NCBI RefSeq assembly: GCF_050176255.1
Contig: NZ_JBFXIE010000008.1
Source of the DNA: JBFXIE01 sp050176255
Lineage (GTDB): Bacteria; Pseudomonadota; Gammaproteobacteria; Burkholderiales; Burkholderiaceae_C
DNA: 64,000 bases
Strand: one strand, 5' to 3'
Position 1 is the stretch's first letter, and each line of letters starts with the position of its first letter. Shown piece by piece: positions 16,948-24,827 of the stretch. The translations under genes were made by a program, and so were the position numbers. Under the pieces are notes generated by a model, which was given only the letters and a program-made list of their open reading frames with translations, was not told the DNA's origin and did not search any database.

Positions 16948-17568
16948 TCAGCGGCGCGCCGGCGCCGGCATCAGTGTGCCGCGCACGCGACCGCGCAGGT
17001 TCATGACCTGATCCAGGTTGTCGTAATCCATCTGGTCGGCCGTGAAGGTGTCGGCGCCGCGCCTGAGCGTGACGGGCTGGCTGGAGCGCACGCGTTCTTC
17101 GTTCACCCAGGCATGCAGGAACTCGCCGCGCAACTCCAGTCGTGGCAGAGGCTGGCCTTGCGTGCGCGCCACGGGTTCGCGGATGACGACGGCATTGCCA
17201 AAAAGCTGCACTTCGGTGCCGTCGGCATTGCTGATCGCGCGGTTGGCGGTGGCAGTGGTGACGCGCCCCTGCGCATTCACCGAGCGCATGCGCGCCTGGT
17301 CGATCTCCAGGGTGTCGGTGTCGGCAAAGTGCTGCACCAGCGCGCCCCTGATCTCGCTTTGCAGGCGCCCGGTGGCGTCAAAACTTTTGACGGCAAAGTC
17401 GCGCATGAAGTAGTCGGGCTCGTGGCCGACGATGCGCTCTTGCACCGGCTGCTGGGGCTTGGGCGCATTGCGCACCAGCCACCAGGTGCCCAGCGCCAGC
17501 AAACCCATGAGCACCACGGGCAGGTAGATGGTGAGGCGCTCCCACGCCTGTTGAAGGGATCGGTTCAT
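16948..17568 (-). CDS. lptC: LPS export system periplasmic-membrane protein LptC
   Basis: 206 residues. A single N-terminal membrane anchor (IYLPVVLMGLLALGTWWLV) is followed by the periplasmic beta-jellyroll: DYFMRDFAVKSFDATGRLQS, HFADTDTLEIDQ, VQLFGNAVVIRE, LRGEFLHAWVNEERV and ADQMDYDNLDQVMNLRGRVR. LptC passes lipopolysaccharide from the LptB2FG transporter to LptA. The start overlaps the kdsC stop (ATGA). lptA and lptB, usually next, are absent here; an SDR gene follows instead. Confidence 0.92.
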   Translation of the reverse strand: MNRSLQQAWERLTIYLPVVLMGLLALGTWWLVRNAPKPQQPVQERIVGHEPDYFMRDFAVKSFDATGRLQSEIRGALVQHFADTDTLEIDQARMRSVNAQGRVTTATANRAISNADGTEVQLFGNAVVIREPVARTQGQPLPRLELRGEFLHAWVNEERVRSSQPVTLRRGADTFTADQMDYDNLDQVMNLRGRVRGTLMPAPARR

Positions 17569-18137
17569 CAGGCGTGCTTTGCCAGCAGGCTGGCATAGCG
17601 CCCGCTGGCCACCAGCAGCAGGTCGCAAAACTCCCGCGCCGCACCAGCGCCGCCGGGCGCGGCGGTGACATGGTGCGCGATGGCACGGGCTTCGATATGC
17701 CCCTGGGCGGGCGCGCAGGCCAAGGCGGCGCGCCGCATCACGGCCAGGTCGGGCCAGTCGTCGCCCATAGCGGCGGCCTGCTGCCAGTCCAGGCCCAGCT
17801 CGGCCAGGATGGCCTCGGCCGCGGGGCGTTTGTCTTCGGTGCCAAAGCGCGCATGCGCCACGCCCAGGGCCTGCAGGCGCAGGCGCAGCGCGGGCGAGTC
17901 GCGGCCGGTGATGACGGCGGGCGTGATGCCGGCCTGCTGCAGCAGTTTGATGCCGTGGCCGTCCAGGGTGTTGAAGCGCTTGAGCGTTTCGCCGTGCTCC
18001 GAGAAGTACAGGCCGCCGTCGGTCAGCACGCCGTCCACGTCGAAGAACGCCACGCGCACGTCCTGCGCGCGCAGCAGCAGTGCGGGGTCGAACTGCTGCG
18101 CGGGCTGCAGCGGGGGCAAGTCGGTATGGGCCGTCAT
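17568..18137 (-). CDS. kdsC: 3-deoxy-D-manno-octulosonate 8-phosphate phosphatase
   Basis: HAD-family phosphatase of the KDO pathway, 189 residues. Catalytic motif I is AFFDVDGVLTDGGLYFS, motif II lies in AVITGRDSPALRLRLQALGV, and motif III/IV in AAAMGDDWPDLAVMRRA. The start overlaps the kdsD stop by one base and its end overlaps the lptC start, forming a tight kdsD-kdsC-lptC unit that links KDO supply to LPS transport. Confidence 0.93.
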   Translation of the reverse strand: MTAHTDLPPLQPAQQFDPALLLRAQDVRVAFFDVDGVLTDGGLYFSEHGETLKRFNTLDGHGIKLLQQAGITPAVITGRDSPALRLRLQALGVAHARFGTEDKRPAAEAILAELGLDWQQAAAMGDDWPDLAVMRRAALACAPAQGHIEARAIAHHVTAAPGGAGAAREFCDLLLVASGRYASLLAKHA

Positions 18138-19138
18138 CAGATCACCTTGGCACGCATCAGGTCGCCGATATGCACCACGCCCACCAGCAGGCCCTGCGCG
18201 TCGGTGACCAGCACGCTGGTGATGGCATGGCGCTCCATGGCCTGGGCGGCGTCGGCGGCCAGGGCATCGGCCGCGATGGTGCGTGGCTGGGCGTGCATCA
18301 GGTCCTGGGCGCGCATGCCGCGCAGGTCTGCGCCGGCCTCGATGCGCCGGCGCAGGTCGCCGTCGGTGAAGATGCCCACGGGCCGGCCAGCTTCGTCCAC
18401 CACGGCGGCGGCGCCCACGCCCTTGGCGCTCATCTCGCGCATCAGCGTGCTGAAGTCGGCCTGCGGCGGCACGCGCGGCACCTGGTCGCCGGTGCGCATC
18501 ACGTCGCGCACATGGGTCAGCAGCTTGCGGCCCAGCGCGCCGCCGGGGTGCGAGCGCGCAAAGTCCTCGGGCCGAAAGCCCCGCGCATCCAGCAGGGCCA
18601 CGGCCAGAGCGTCGCCCATGGCCAGTTGCGTCGTGGTGCTGGTGGTGGGCGCCAGGTTCAGCGGGCAGGCTTCGCGTTGCACGCTGCAGTCCAGCACCAG
18701 ATCGGCATAGCGCGCCAGCGTGGACTGCAGGCCGCCGGTCATGGCAATCAGGGGCACGCCCTGGCGCTTGAGCATGGGCAGCAGCACGGTGATTTCGCTG
18801 CTCTCGCCGCTGTTGGACAGGGCCAGCAGCAGATCGACGCCGGTCACCATGCCCAGGTCGCCGTGGCTGGCCTCGGCCGGGTGCACAAAGAAAGACGGCG
18901 TGCCGGTGGAGGCCAGCGTGGCGGCGATCTTGCGCCCCACATGGCCGCTCTTGCCCATGCCCATGACGACCACGCGGCCCGGCGTGGCCAGGATGCGCTG
19001 CACGGCCTGCACGAAACTGTCGCCCAGCCGTGCGGCCATGTGCTGCAGCGCTTCGGCCTCAATGTGGACGGTCTCGCGGCCCAGGCGCAGGGCCTGCTCG
19101 GCATCGAAAGGCGAGGTGGGAGCGAAAGCGTGGGGCAT
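18137..19138 (-). CDS. kdsD: D-arabinose 5-phosphate isomerase
   Basis: Interconverts ribulose 5-phosphate and arabinose 5-phosphate for KDO synthesis. 333 residues: an N-terminal SIS sugar-isomerase domain (VVVMGMGKSGHVGRKIAATL, FFVHPAEASHGDLGM, LALSNSGESSEITVLLP) followed by two CBS domains (AAAVVDEAGRPVGIFTDGDL and ITSVLVTDAQGLLVGVVHIG). First gene of the leftward kdsD-kdsC-lptC unit, divergent from the antiporter gene across a 48-bp gap that must hold both promoters. Confidence 0.94.
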   Translation of the reverse strand: MPHAFAPTSPFDAEQALRLGRETVHIEAEALQHMAARLGDSFVQAVQRILATPGRVVVMGMGKSGHVGRKIAATLASTGTPSFFVHPAEASHGDLGMVTGVDLLLALSNSGESSEITVLLPMLKRQGVPLIAMTGGLQSTLARYADLVLDCSVQREACPLNLAPTTSTTTQLAMGDALAVALLDARGFRPEDFARSHPGGALGRKLLTHVRDVMRTGDQVPRVPPQADFSTLMREMSAKGVGAAAVVDEAGRPVGIFTDGDLRRRIEAGADLRGMRAQDLMHAQPRTIAADALAADAAQAMERHAITSVLVTDAQGLLVGVVHIGDLMRAKVI

Positions 19139-19186
19139 CGCAAGATTCTATCGGCCGCCCCGGCTGCCGCTGGGCTACGATGAAAC

Positions 19187-21172
19187 ATGTCCTCGCTTGC
19201 ATTGACTTTGCTGTATCTGCTGGCCGCGGTGCTGGGCGTGGTGGCCTGCCGCAGCCTGCGGCTGCCGCCCATGATGGGCTACCTGGCCGCGGGCATCCTC
19301 ATCGGCCCGCATGCGCTGGCGCTCACGCAAAACTCCGAAGCCGTGCGCCATCTGGGCGAATTCGGCGTGGTGTTTCTCATGTTCACCATCGGGCTGGAGT
19401 TCAACCTGCCCAAGCTGCGGGCCATGCGCCGCCATGTGTTCGGGCTGGGGCTGCTGCAGGTGATGGCGTGCATGGCGGCCTTCACCGTCGGGCTGCTGGT
19501 GCTGGCGCGGCTGATGGGCGGTGTCTGGGACATGGGCTGGCAGACGGCGCTGGCACTGGGCGGCACGCTGGCCATGAGCAGCACGGCGATTGTGGTCAAG
19601 CTGATGGCCGAGCGCGGCGAGCTGGAGACCGAGCACGGCCGGCGCGTGCTGGGCATTTTGCTGTTTCAGGACCTGGCGGTGGTGCCCCTGCTGGTGCTGG
19701 TGCCCGCGCTGGGCTCGTCGCCCGACCGGCTTTTGACCGCCCTGGGCCTGGCGCTGCTCAAGGCAGCGTTGCTGGTGGGCCTGCTGCTGTCGGGCGGGCA
19801 GCGCGTGATGCGCTGGTGGCTCACCCAGGTGGCGCGGCGCAAGAGCGACGAGCTGTTCATGCTCAACCTGCTGCTGGTCACGCTGGGGCTGGCCTGGCTG
19901 ACCGAGCTGGCCGGGCTGAGTCTGGCGCTGGGCGCCTTCATTGCCGGCGTGCTGGTGTCCGAGACCGAATACCGCCACCAGGTGGGCACGGACATCCGCC
20001 CGTTCCACGACGTGCTGCTGGGGCTGTTCTTCATCACCGTGGGCATGATGCTGGACTGGCACATCCTGCTGGATCACTGGGCCCTGGTGCTGGTGCTGCT
20101 GGCGGTGCCGTTGTTGGTCAAGACCGTCATCATCGTCGCACTGGCGCATGGCCTGGGGGCTACGGCCGGGGTGTCGCTGCGCACGGCGCTGTATGTGGCG
20201 CAGGCGGGCGAGTTCGGCTTCGTGCTGCTGGCGCTGATGCAGACCCACGGCCTGCTGCAGCCCGCGCTGATGAACCCGGTGCTGGTGGCCATGGTGCTGT
20301 CCATGCTGGCCACGCCGTTCTTGATTCAGTACAGCAACCGCATCGTCATGAAGCTGGTGGCCAGCGACTGGTTGCAGCAGTCGCTGCAGGTGACCAGCAT
20401 TGCGCGGCAAGCCATCAACACCAGCGGCCATGTGCTGATCTGCGGCTACGGCCGTTGCGGTCAGAACCTGGCGCGCATGCTCGAGCGCGAGGGCATCCCC
20501 TACATGGCGCTGGACCTGGACCCCGACCGGGTGCGCCAGGCCGCTGCCGCAGGAGACTCGGTGGTGTTTGGCGACGCCACGCGGGTGCAGGCGCTCAAGG
20601 CCGCGGGCCTGGTGCGGGCTGCCGCAGTGGCTGTCACCTACCTGGACACGCCGGCCGCTCTCAAGGTGCTGGCCCACGCGCGTGCGCAGGCGCCCCATGT
20701 GCCGGTGGTGGTGCGCACGCAGGATGACCTGCACCTGGACAAGCTGCTGGCCGCCGGCGCCACCGAGGTCGTGCCCGAGGCCATCGAGGGCTCGCTGATG
20801 CTGGCCGGCCATGCCCTGGCCCTGGTGGGCGTGCCCATGCGCCGCGTGCTGCGTCTGGTGCAAGACCAGCGCGAAGCGCGCTACGGCCTGCTGCGCGGCT
20901 ACTTTCATGGTGCCGACGACGACACGGTGGCCGAGCGCGACCAGCAGCGCCTGTACTCCATCACCCTGCCCCCGGGCGCCGCCGCGGTGGGCGGCAGCCC
21001 CTCTGATCAGCCCCTGCGCGCCATGGGCGTGCGGCTGGTCAACGTGCGCCGCGCCAGCGGCCACCGGGGCGCCGCCGACGATGCCGCCGTGCTGGCAGAG
21101 GGCGACACCCTGGTGCTTTGCGGCCACCCCGCAGCGCTCAGCCTGGCCGAAGAGAAACTGCTGCGCGGCTGA
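19187..21172 (+). CDS. Kef-type monovalent cation:proton antiporter (CPA2)
   Basis: 661 residues. The first 380 or so form about 12 membrane helices with CPA2 signatures (LRLPPMMGYLAAGILIGPHA, FLMFTIGLEFNLPKL, ALGAFIAGVLVSETEYRHQV). Residues about 410-530 are an RCK_N domain (VLICGYGRCGQNLARMLERE, SVVFGDATRVQALKAAGL), then an RCK_C/TrkA-C domain ends the protein. It resembles KefB/KefC/YbaL potassium efflux proteins, but the glutathione-binding features of true KefC cannot be confirmed, so no symbol is given. Ends 32 bp before apt. Confidence 0.88.
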   Translation: MSSLALTLLYLLAAVLGVVACRSLRLPPMMGYLAAGILIGPHALALTQNSEAVRHLGEFGVVFLMFTIGLEFNLPKLRAMRRHVFGLGLLQVMACMAAFTVGLLVLARLMGGVWDMGWQTALALGGTLAMSSTAIVVKLMAERGELETEHGRRVLGILLFQDLAVVPLLVLVPALGSSPDRLLTALGLALLKAALLVGLLLSGGQRVMRWWLTQVARRKSDELFMLNLLLVTLGLAWLTELAGLSLALGAFIAGVLVSETEYRHQVGTDIRPFHDVLLGLFFITVGMMLDWHILLDHWALVLVLLAVPLLVKTVIIVALAHGLGATAGVSLRTALYVAQAGEFGFVLLALMQTHGLLQPALMNPVLVAMVLSMLATPFLIQYSNRIVMKLVASDWLQQSLQVTSIARQAINTSGHVLICGYGRCGQNLARMLEREGIPYMALDLDPDRVRQAAAAGDSVVFGDATRVQALKAAGLVRAAAVAVTYLDTPAALKVLAHARAQAPHVPVVVRTQDDLHLDKLLAAGATEVVPEAIEGSLMLAGHALALVGVPMRRVLRLVQDQREARYGLLRGYFHGADDDTVAERDQQRLYSITLPPGAAAVGGSPSDQPLRAMGVRLVNVRRASGHRGAADDAAVLAEGDTLVLCGHPAALSLAEEKLLRG

Positions 21173-21204
21173 TTACACTGGCTGCTCACGACAGACCACC
21201 GCCT

Positions 21205-21750
21205 ATGCCCAGCCTCAGCGTCACCGACTATCTGCGTCAGCACATCCGCACCGTGCCCGACTGGCCGGCCCCGGGCGTGCAGTTTCGCGACATCACTCCC
21301 CTGCTGCAAAACCCGAAGGTGTTTCGCGTCCTGATCGACGCCTTCGTGCATCGCTACATGGATGGCGCCCTGCGCCCCGATGTGGTGGCGGGGCTGGACG
21401 CGCGCGGCTTCATCATCGGCGCCGTGGTGGCGTATGAGCTCAATGTCGGCTTCGTGCCTATCCGCAAAAAGGGCAAGCTGCCCTTCACCACCATTGAGGA
21501 AACCTACGAGCTGGAATACGGCAGCGCCACGGTACAGCTGCACGCCGACGCCGTCCAGCCGGGAGACCGCGTGCTGCTCATCGACGACCTGATAGCCACT
21601 GGCGGCACCATGATGGCGGGCAAGAAGCTGCTCGAAAAGCTGGGCGCCCGCGTTCTGGAGGGTGCCGCCATCGTTGACTTGCCCCAGCTGGGTGGCTCGG
21701 CACGCCTGCGCGCCAGCGGCCTGCAACTGTTCACGCTGATGGATTTTTGA
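21205..21750 (+). CDS. apt: Adenine phosphoribosyltransferase
   Basis: Salvages adenine with PRPP to make AMP. 181 residues from ATG 21205 (MPSLSVTDYLRQHIR); the upstream extension overlaps the antiporter gene and is not family-like. Landmarks: VPDWPAPGVQFRDITPLLQN, VAGLDARGFIIGAVVAYEL, VPIRKKGKLPFTTI and the PRPP loop VLLIDDLIATGGTMMAG. Probably cotranscribed with the antiporter gene. Confidence 0.94.
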   Translation: MPSLSVTDYLRQHIRTVPDWPAPGVQFRDITPLLQNPKVFRVLIDAFVHRYMDGALRPDVVAGLDARGFIIGAVVAYELNVGFVPIRKKGKLPFTTIEETYELEYGSATVQLHADAVQPGDRVLLIDDLIATGGTMMAGKKLLEKLGARVLEGAAIVDLPQLGGSARLRASGLQLFTLMDF

Positions 21751-21804
21751 CGTCCAACGGCGGCGGTCTGATCGCCAGGCCAGGCCGCCGCCGACCATCC
21801 AGGG

Positions 21805-22686
21805 TCAGCGCAGTTCGCCGTACTGCGTGGTGCTCAGGTCGGGGGCGGGTGAGTTCTGGCCGGGGATCACCGTATCCTCGAAGCCGTGCATCAAGGGGTT
21901 TCGTGTGAGCAGCGGGCCGCTGCGCGTGGCAACCCCGGGTGCGAGTGGCGCAGCCGCTGACTGGGCTGCAGCGCCAGCCAGGGCTTCCTTGAAGGCGGCC
22001 ACCTCGTCGGCCTCGATGGGCTCGAAACGTGGCGTGGGGCGCGGCGCCGGAGCCGGCGGCAGCAGGGGCGCAGGGCGCGACACCGGATCGCCCAGGCGGG
22101 CGGCCAGGGGCCGGGGTGCAGCGGCAATATGTGCCGGCGCGGTTGTAGGCGCCGAGGCTGGCGCCCGCGGTGGCTGCGTGTGCTGCGGCGCGGCCGCCGA
22201 TGACATGGGACGCGCGTGCGCGGCGCTTGCAATCTGGTCGTTGGTGCGCCAGTACACGGCCTGCACCAGTATGTCGTGGCGCGACTTGGCTGCCTGGGTG
22301 ATCAGGGCCTCGATCTCGGCCAGGCGCGCGATGTCGTTGGCGTATTCGGGGGCCAGATCCATCATCACCAGAAACTGCGCGCCCCGCTGATCCAGAGAAA
22401 GCACCTTGAATTTGTAGCCTGCCGACAGCACGCCGGCGCGCACCATCGCATCGCGCACCACGGTGTACAGCAGCTCGCGCCGCTCCATGCGCTCATTCTT
22501 GCGCTCGGTCTCCTGGTCGCGCGTCGTTGGCTGATGGGCAAGGGGCTTACTGTTGCGTGCCTGTGGCGCAGGCGCAGGCGCAGGCGCAGCGCTGCCTGCA
22601 TGCGGGCGCGCAGGGGTACCGGGGGCCCGGCGCGGCGCCTGCGCCCGGGGTTTGAATGTGTGAGTGAACCAGCTGAACAACGACAT
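21805..22686 (-). CDS. Conserved-looking protein of unknown function, Pro/Ala-rich
   Basis: 293 residues, not recognised. The N-terminal 55 and C-terminal 130 residues are low-complexity Pro/Ala-rich. The middle part (about 65-150: ERKNERMERRELLYTVVRDA, AGYKFKVLSLDQRGAQFLVM, LAEIEALITQAAKSRHDILV, VYWRTND) looks globular with mixed helix and strand. No signal peptide or membrane segment is seen. GC-rich codon use matches the neighbours, so this is probably a real gene of the lineage. Convergent with apt. Confidence 0.7.
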   Translation of the reverse strand: MSLFSWFTHTFKPRAQAPRRAPGTPARPHAGSAAPAPAPAPQARNSKPLAHQPTTRDQETERKNERMERRELLYTVVRDAMVRAGVLSAGYKFKVLSLDQRGAQFLVMMDLAPEYANDIARLAEIEALITQAAKSRHDILVQAVYWRTNDQIASAAHARPMSSAAAPQHTQPPRAPASAPTTAPAHIAAAPRPLAARLGDPVSRPAPLLPPAPAPRPTPRFEPIEADEVAAFKEALAGAAAQSAAAPLAPGVATRSGPLLTRNPLMHGFEDTVIPGQNSPAPDLSTTQYGELR

Positions 22687-22774
22687 GCGATGCTTTCACG
22701 CAAGAGTGCAAAATTGACGCGCAGCTTACTGCACACGCCAGTCACCTAGGTGACACTGCCCGGCGTACTGGCGA

Positions 22775-23266
22775 TCAGGTTGCTGCGACGCGCCGGCGGC
22801 GGTTGCCCAGGCGCTTGGCCAGCACCGCGCCAGCGGCCATGGTCAGCTGCAGCGCCACCGTCGGCTGGCGGTTGGATAGCTCGGCAAAGCGCAGTGCCGG
22901 CAGCGCCCACAGCTTGCTGTGCACACCGGCCTGCACCGTGGCGCTGCGGGGACGGTGGGAAAAAAACGCACCCTCGCCCAACACCGAGCCCGGTGCCACC
23001 ATCGCCATGCGCAGCCGCTGCTTTTCGTCCTCGTAGTGCACGGTCATGCTGCCGCTTTCCAGCAGGTACAGGGTGCGGTCCACCGTGCCTTGGGCAAACA
23101 GCACCTGCCCGGCCGCCAAATTGACGGGCAGCAGGTAGGCAGACAGCAGATCCCACTGCTGCGGCGTGAGCAGGTTGTTCATGCTGTCGTCGGCGGTGGC
23201 CTGCGTGATGGCCTGGATCAACCCCGTCAGATCGGCCTGGGCGGAAGGATTGGGAATGGCATTCAT
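22775..23266 (-). CDS. Cyclic nucleotide-binding domain protein without DNA-binding domain
   Basis: 163 residues from ATG 23266 (MNAIPNPSAQADLT); a longer frame to 23317 is possible. Residues about 50-150 form a cNMP-binding beta roll: LPVNLAAGQVLFAQGTVDRT, LYLLESGSMTVHYEDE, and the phosphate-binding cassette VLGEGAFFSHRPRSATVQA. There is no helix-turn-helix, so this is not a complete Crp-type regulator. Short proteins of this kind may act through partner binding. Located between the unknown gene and mnmE, all leftward. Confidence 0.83.
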   Translation of the reverse strand: MNAIPNPSAQADLTGLIQAITQATADDSMNNLLTPQQWDLLSAYLLPVNLAAGQVLFAQGTVDRTLYLLESGSMTVHYEDEKQRLRMAMVAPGSVLGEGAFFSHRPRSATVQAGVHSKLWALPALRFAELSNRQPTVALQLTMAAGAVLAKRLGNRRRRVAAT

Positions 23267-23359
23267 GGCCTGCCAAGGTAACCCGCGCCCGGGTTGCGCA
23301 CAAGCGTGCATTACCACTTCTTACACCTGACCTCCCTTTCGATGGGCGGCGGCCAGGCG

Positions 23360-24760
23360 TTACTTGCCGATGCAAAAGCTTGAAAAAATCACGCCCAGCA
23401 GGTCGTCTGCACCAAACTCGCCGGTGATGGTGTTGAGCGCGTTCTGCGCCAGGCGCAGCTCCTCAGCCAGCAGATCCAGCGCGGGGCCGTCGCTGCTCAG
23501 TTGCGCAGCAGCCTGTACCAGGTGTTCGTCCACGGCGCGCAGCGCCGCGATGTGGCGGGCGCGGGCGATGTAAACCCCCTCGGCAGCGGGTTGCCAGCCC
23601 GCCAGCGTCAGCAGCCGGCGGCGCAGCGCGTCCAGCCCTTCGCCGGTGCGTGCGGACAGGCGTAGCGCGTCGGGGGCAGCGAAGGGGCCCGATCCAACGG
23701 CCGGCGAGGCGGCGTCAGCCTTGTTCCACACATCGAGCACGGGCACGCCCTGGGGCAGCTTGTGCGCCAAAGTGCGTGCGATGTCCGCGTCCGCGGCGAT
23801 GTAGTCGAAGGCATCGGCACGCGTCAGGTCGTGCAGAAACAGCACTGCGTCGGCCCCAGCGATCTCGTCCCAGGCGCGGGTGATGCCAATGCGCTCGACC
23901 TCGTCGCAGCTGTCGCGCAGGCCGGCGGTGTCGATCACATGCAGCGGCACGCCCTCGATCTGGATGGTCTGCTGCACCTTGTCGCGCGTGGTGCCGGCAA
24001 TGGGGGTGACGATGGCCAGCTCTGCGCCCGCCAGGGCGTTGAGCAGCGAGCTCTTGCCCGCGTTGGGCTGGCCCGCGATCACCACCTTGATGCCCTCGCG
24101 CAGCAGCGCGCCCTGGCTGGCCCGCTGCATCACGCGGGTCAGCGATTGCTGCAAGTTTGATAGCTGTCCGCGCGCGTCTGCCTTGCGCAGGAAGTCGATT
24201 TCTTCCTCAGGAAAGTCCAGCGTGGCCTCCACCAGCATGCGCAGGTGCACCAGCGCGTCGCGCAGGCTGTGCACTTCCTGCGAGAACGCGCCCGACAGCG
24301 AGCGGCCGGCGCTGCGTGCGGCCGCGGCGGTAGAGGCGTCGATCAGGTCGGCAATGGCCTCGGCCTGGGCCAGGTCGATCTTGTCGTTGAGAAAGGCGCG
24401 CCGGGTGAACTCGCCGGGCTCTGCCAGGCGCAGGCGCGGCAGCACGCCCTGCGCCGCCTCCAGGCAGCGCGCCAGCAGCAGCTGCAGCACCACGGGGCCG
24501 CCGTGGGCTTGCAGCTCCAGCACGTCTTCGCCGGTGTAGCTGTGCGGCGCAGGAAAGAACAGCGCCAAGCCCTGGTCGATGGCCTGCCCGCTGGCATCGG
24601 GAAACGGCAGGTAGTGCGCGTGGCGCGCCTGCAGATCGCGCCCCAGCAGGCTGCGCACGAAGGGCGCCAGCCCCTGGCCCGAGATGCGCACGATGCCCAC
24701 GGCCCCGCGCCCGGGGGCGGTGGCGATGGCGGCGATCGGGTCATGGTGGGCAGTGTTCAT
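23360..24760 (-). CDS. mnmE: tRNA modification GTPase MnmE
   Basis: With MnmG, it modifies U34 of several tRNAs (cmnm5 group). 466 residues: an N-terminal formyl-THF-binding domain (APGRGAVGIVRISGQGL, YTGEDVLELQAHGGPVV), a helical domain, an inserted G domain (G1 GQPNAGKSSLLNALAGAEL, G2/G3 TPIAGTTRD and DTAGLRDS, G4 VWNKAD), and the C-terminal CIGK that carries the essential Cys. A weak copy of the dispersed element coincides with residues 192-204. A terminator for yidC lies just upstream. Confidence 0.95.
   Translation of the reverse strand: MNTAHHDPIAAIATAPGRGAVGIVRISGQGLAPFVRSLLGRDLQARHAHYLPFPDASGQAIDQGLALFFPAPHSYTGEDVLELQAHGGPVVLQLLLARCLEAAQGVLPRLRLAEPGEFTRRAFLNDKIDLAQAEAIADLIDASTAAAARSAGRSLSGAFSQEVHSLRDALVHLRMLVEATLDFPEEEIDFLRKADARGQLSNLQQSLTRVMQRASQGALLREGIKVVIAGQPNAGKSSLLNALAGAELAIVTPIAGTTRDKVQQTIQIEGVPLHVIDTAGLRDSCDEVERIGITRAWDEIAGADAVLFLHDLTRADAFDYIAADADIARTLAHKLPQGVPVLDVWNKADAASPAVGSGPFAAPDALRLSARTGEGLDALRRRLLTLAGWQPAAEGVYIARARHIAALRAVDEHLVQAAAQLSSDGPALDLLAEELRLAQNALNTITGEFGADDLLGVIFSSFCIGK
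24148..24185 (+). repeat. Probable remnant of dispersed element, copy 7 (inside mnmE)
   Basis: CAAGTTTGATAGCTGTCCGC resembles copy 6 (ATTTGATAGCTGTCAGCGC). Only the left half is recognisable, so chance similarity remains possible. Confidence 0.4.
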
Positions 24761-24788
24761 GGTGGGATGGCCGTGGTGGCAGAAAACA

Positions 24789-24812
24789 CAACGGCCACTT
24801 GCGTGGCCGTTG
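24789..24812 (-). terminator. Intrinsic terminator after yidC
   Basis: A perfect 10-bp stem CAACGGCCAC / GTGGCCGTTG with a 4-base loop is followed on the leftward strand by TGTTTTC. It lies 16 bp past the yidC stop and just before the mnmE start, separating the two genes. Confidence 0.8.
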
Positions 24813-24827
24813 CGGGGATGGGGCGCC

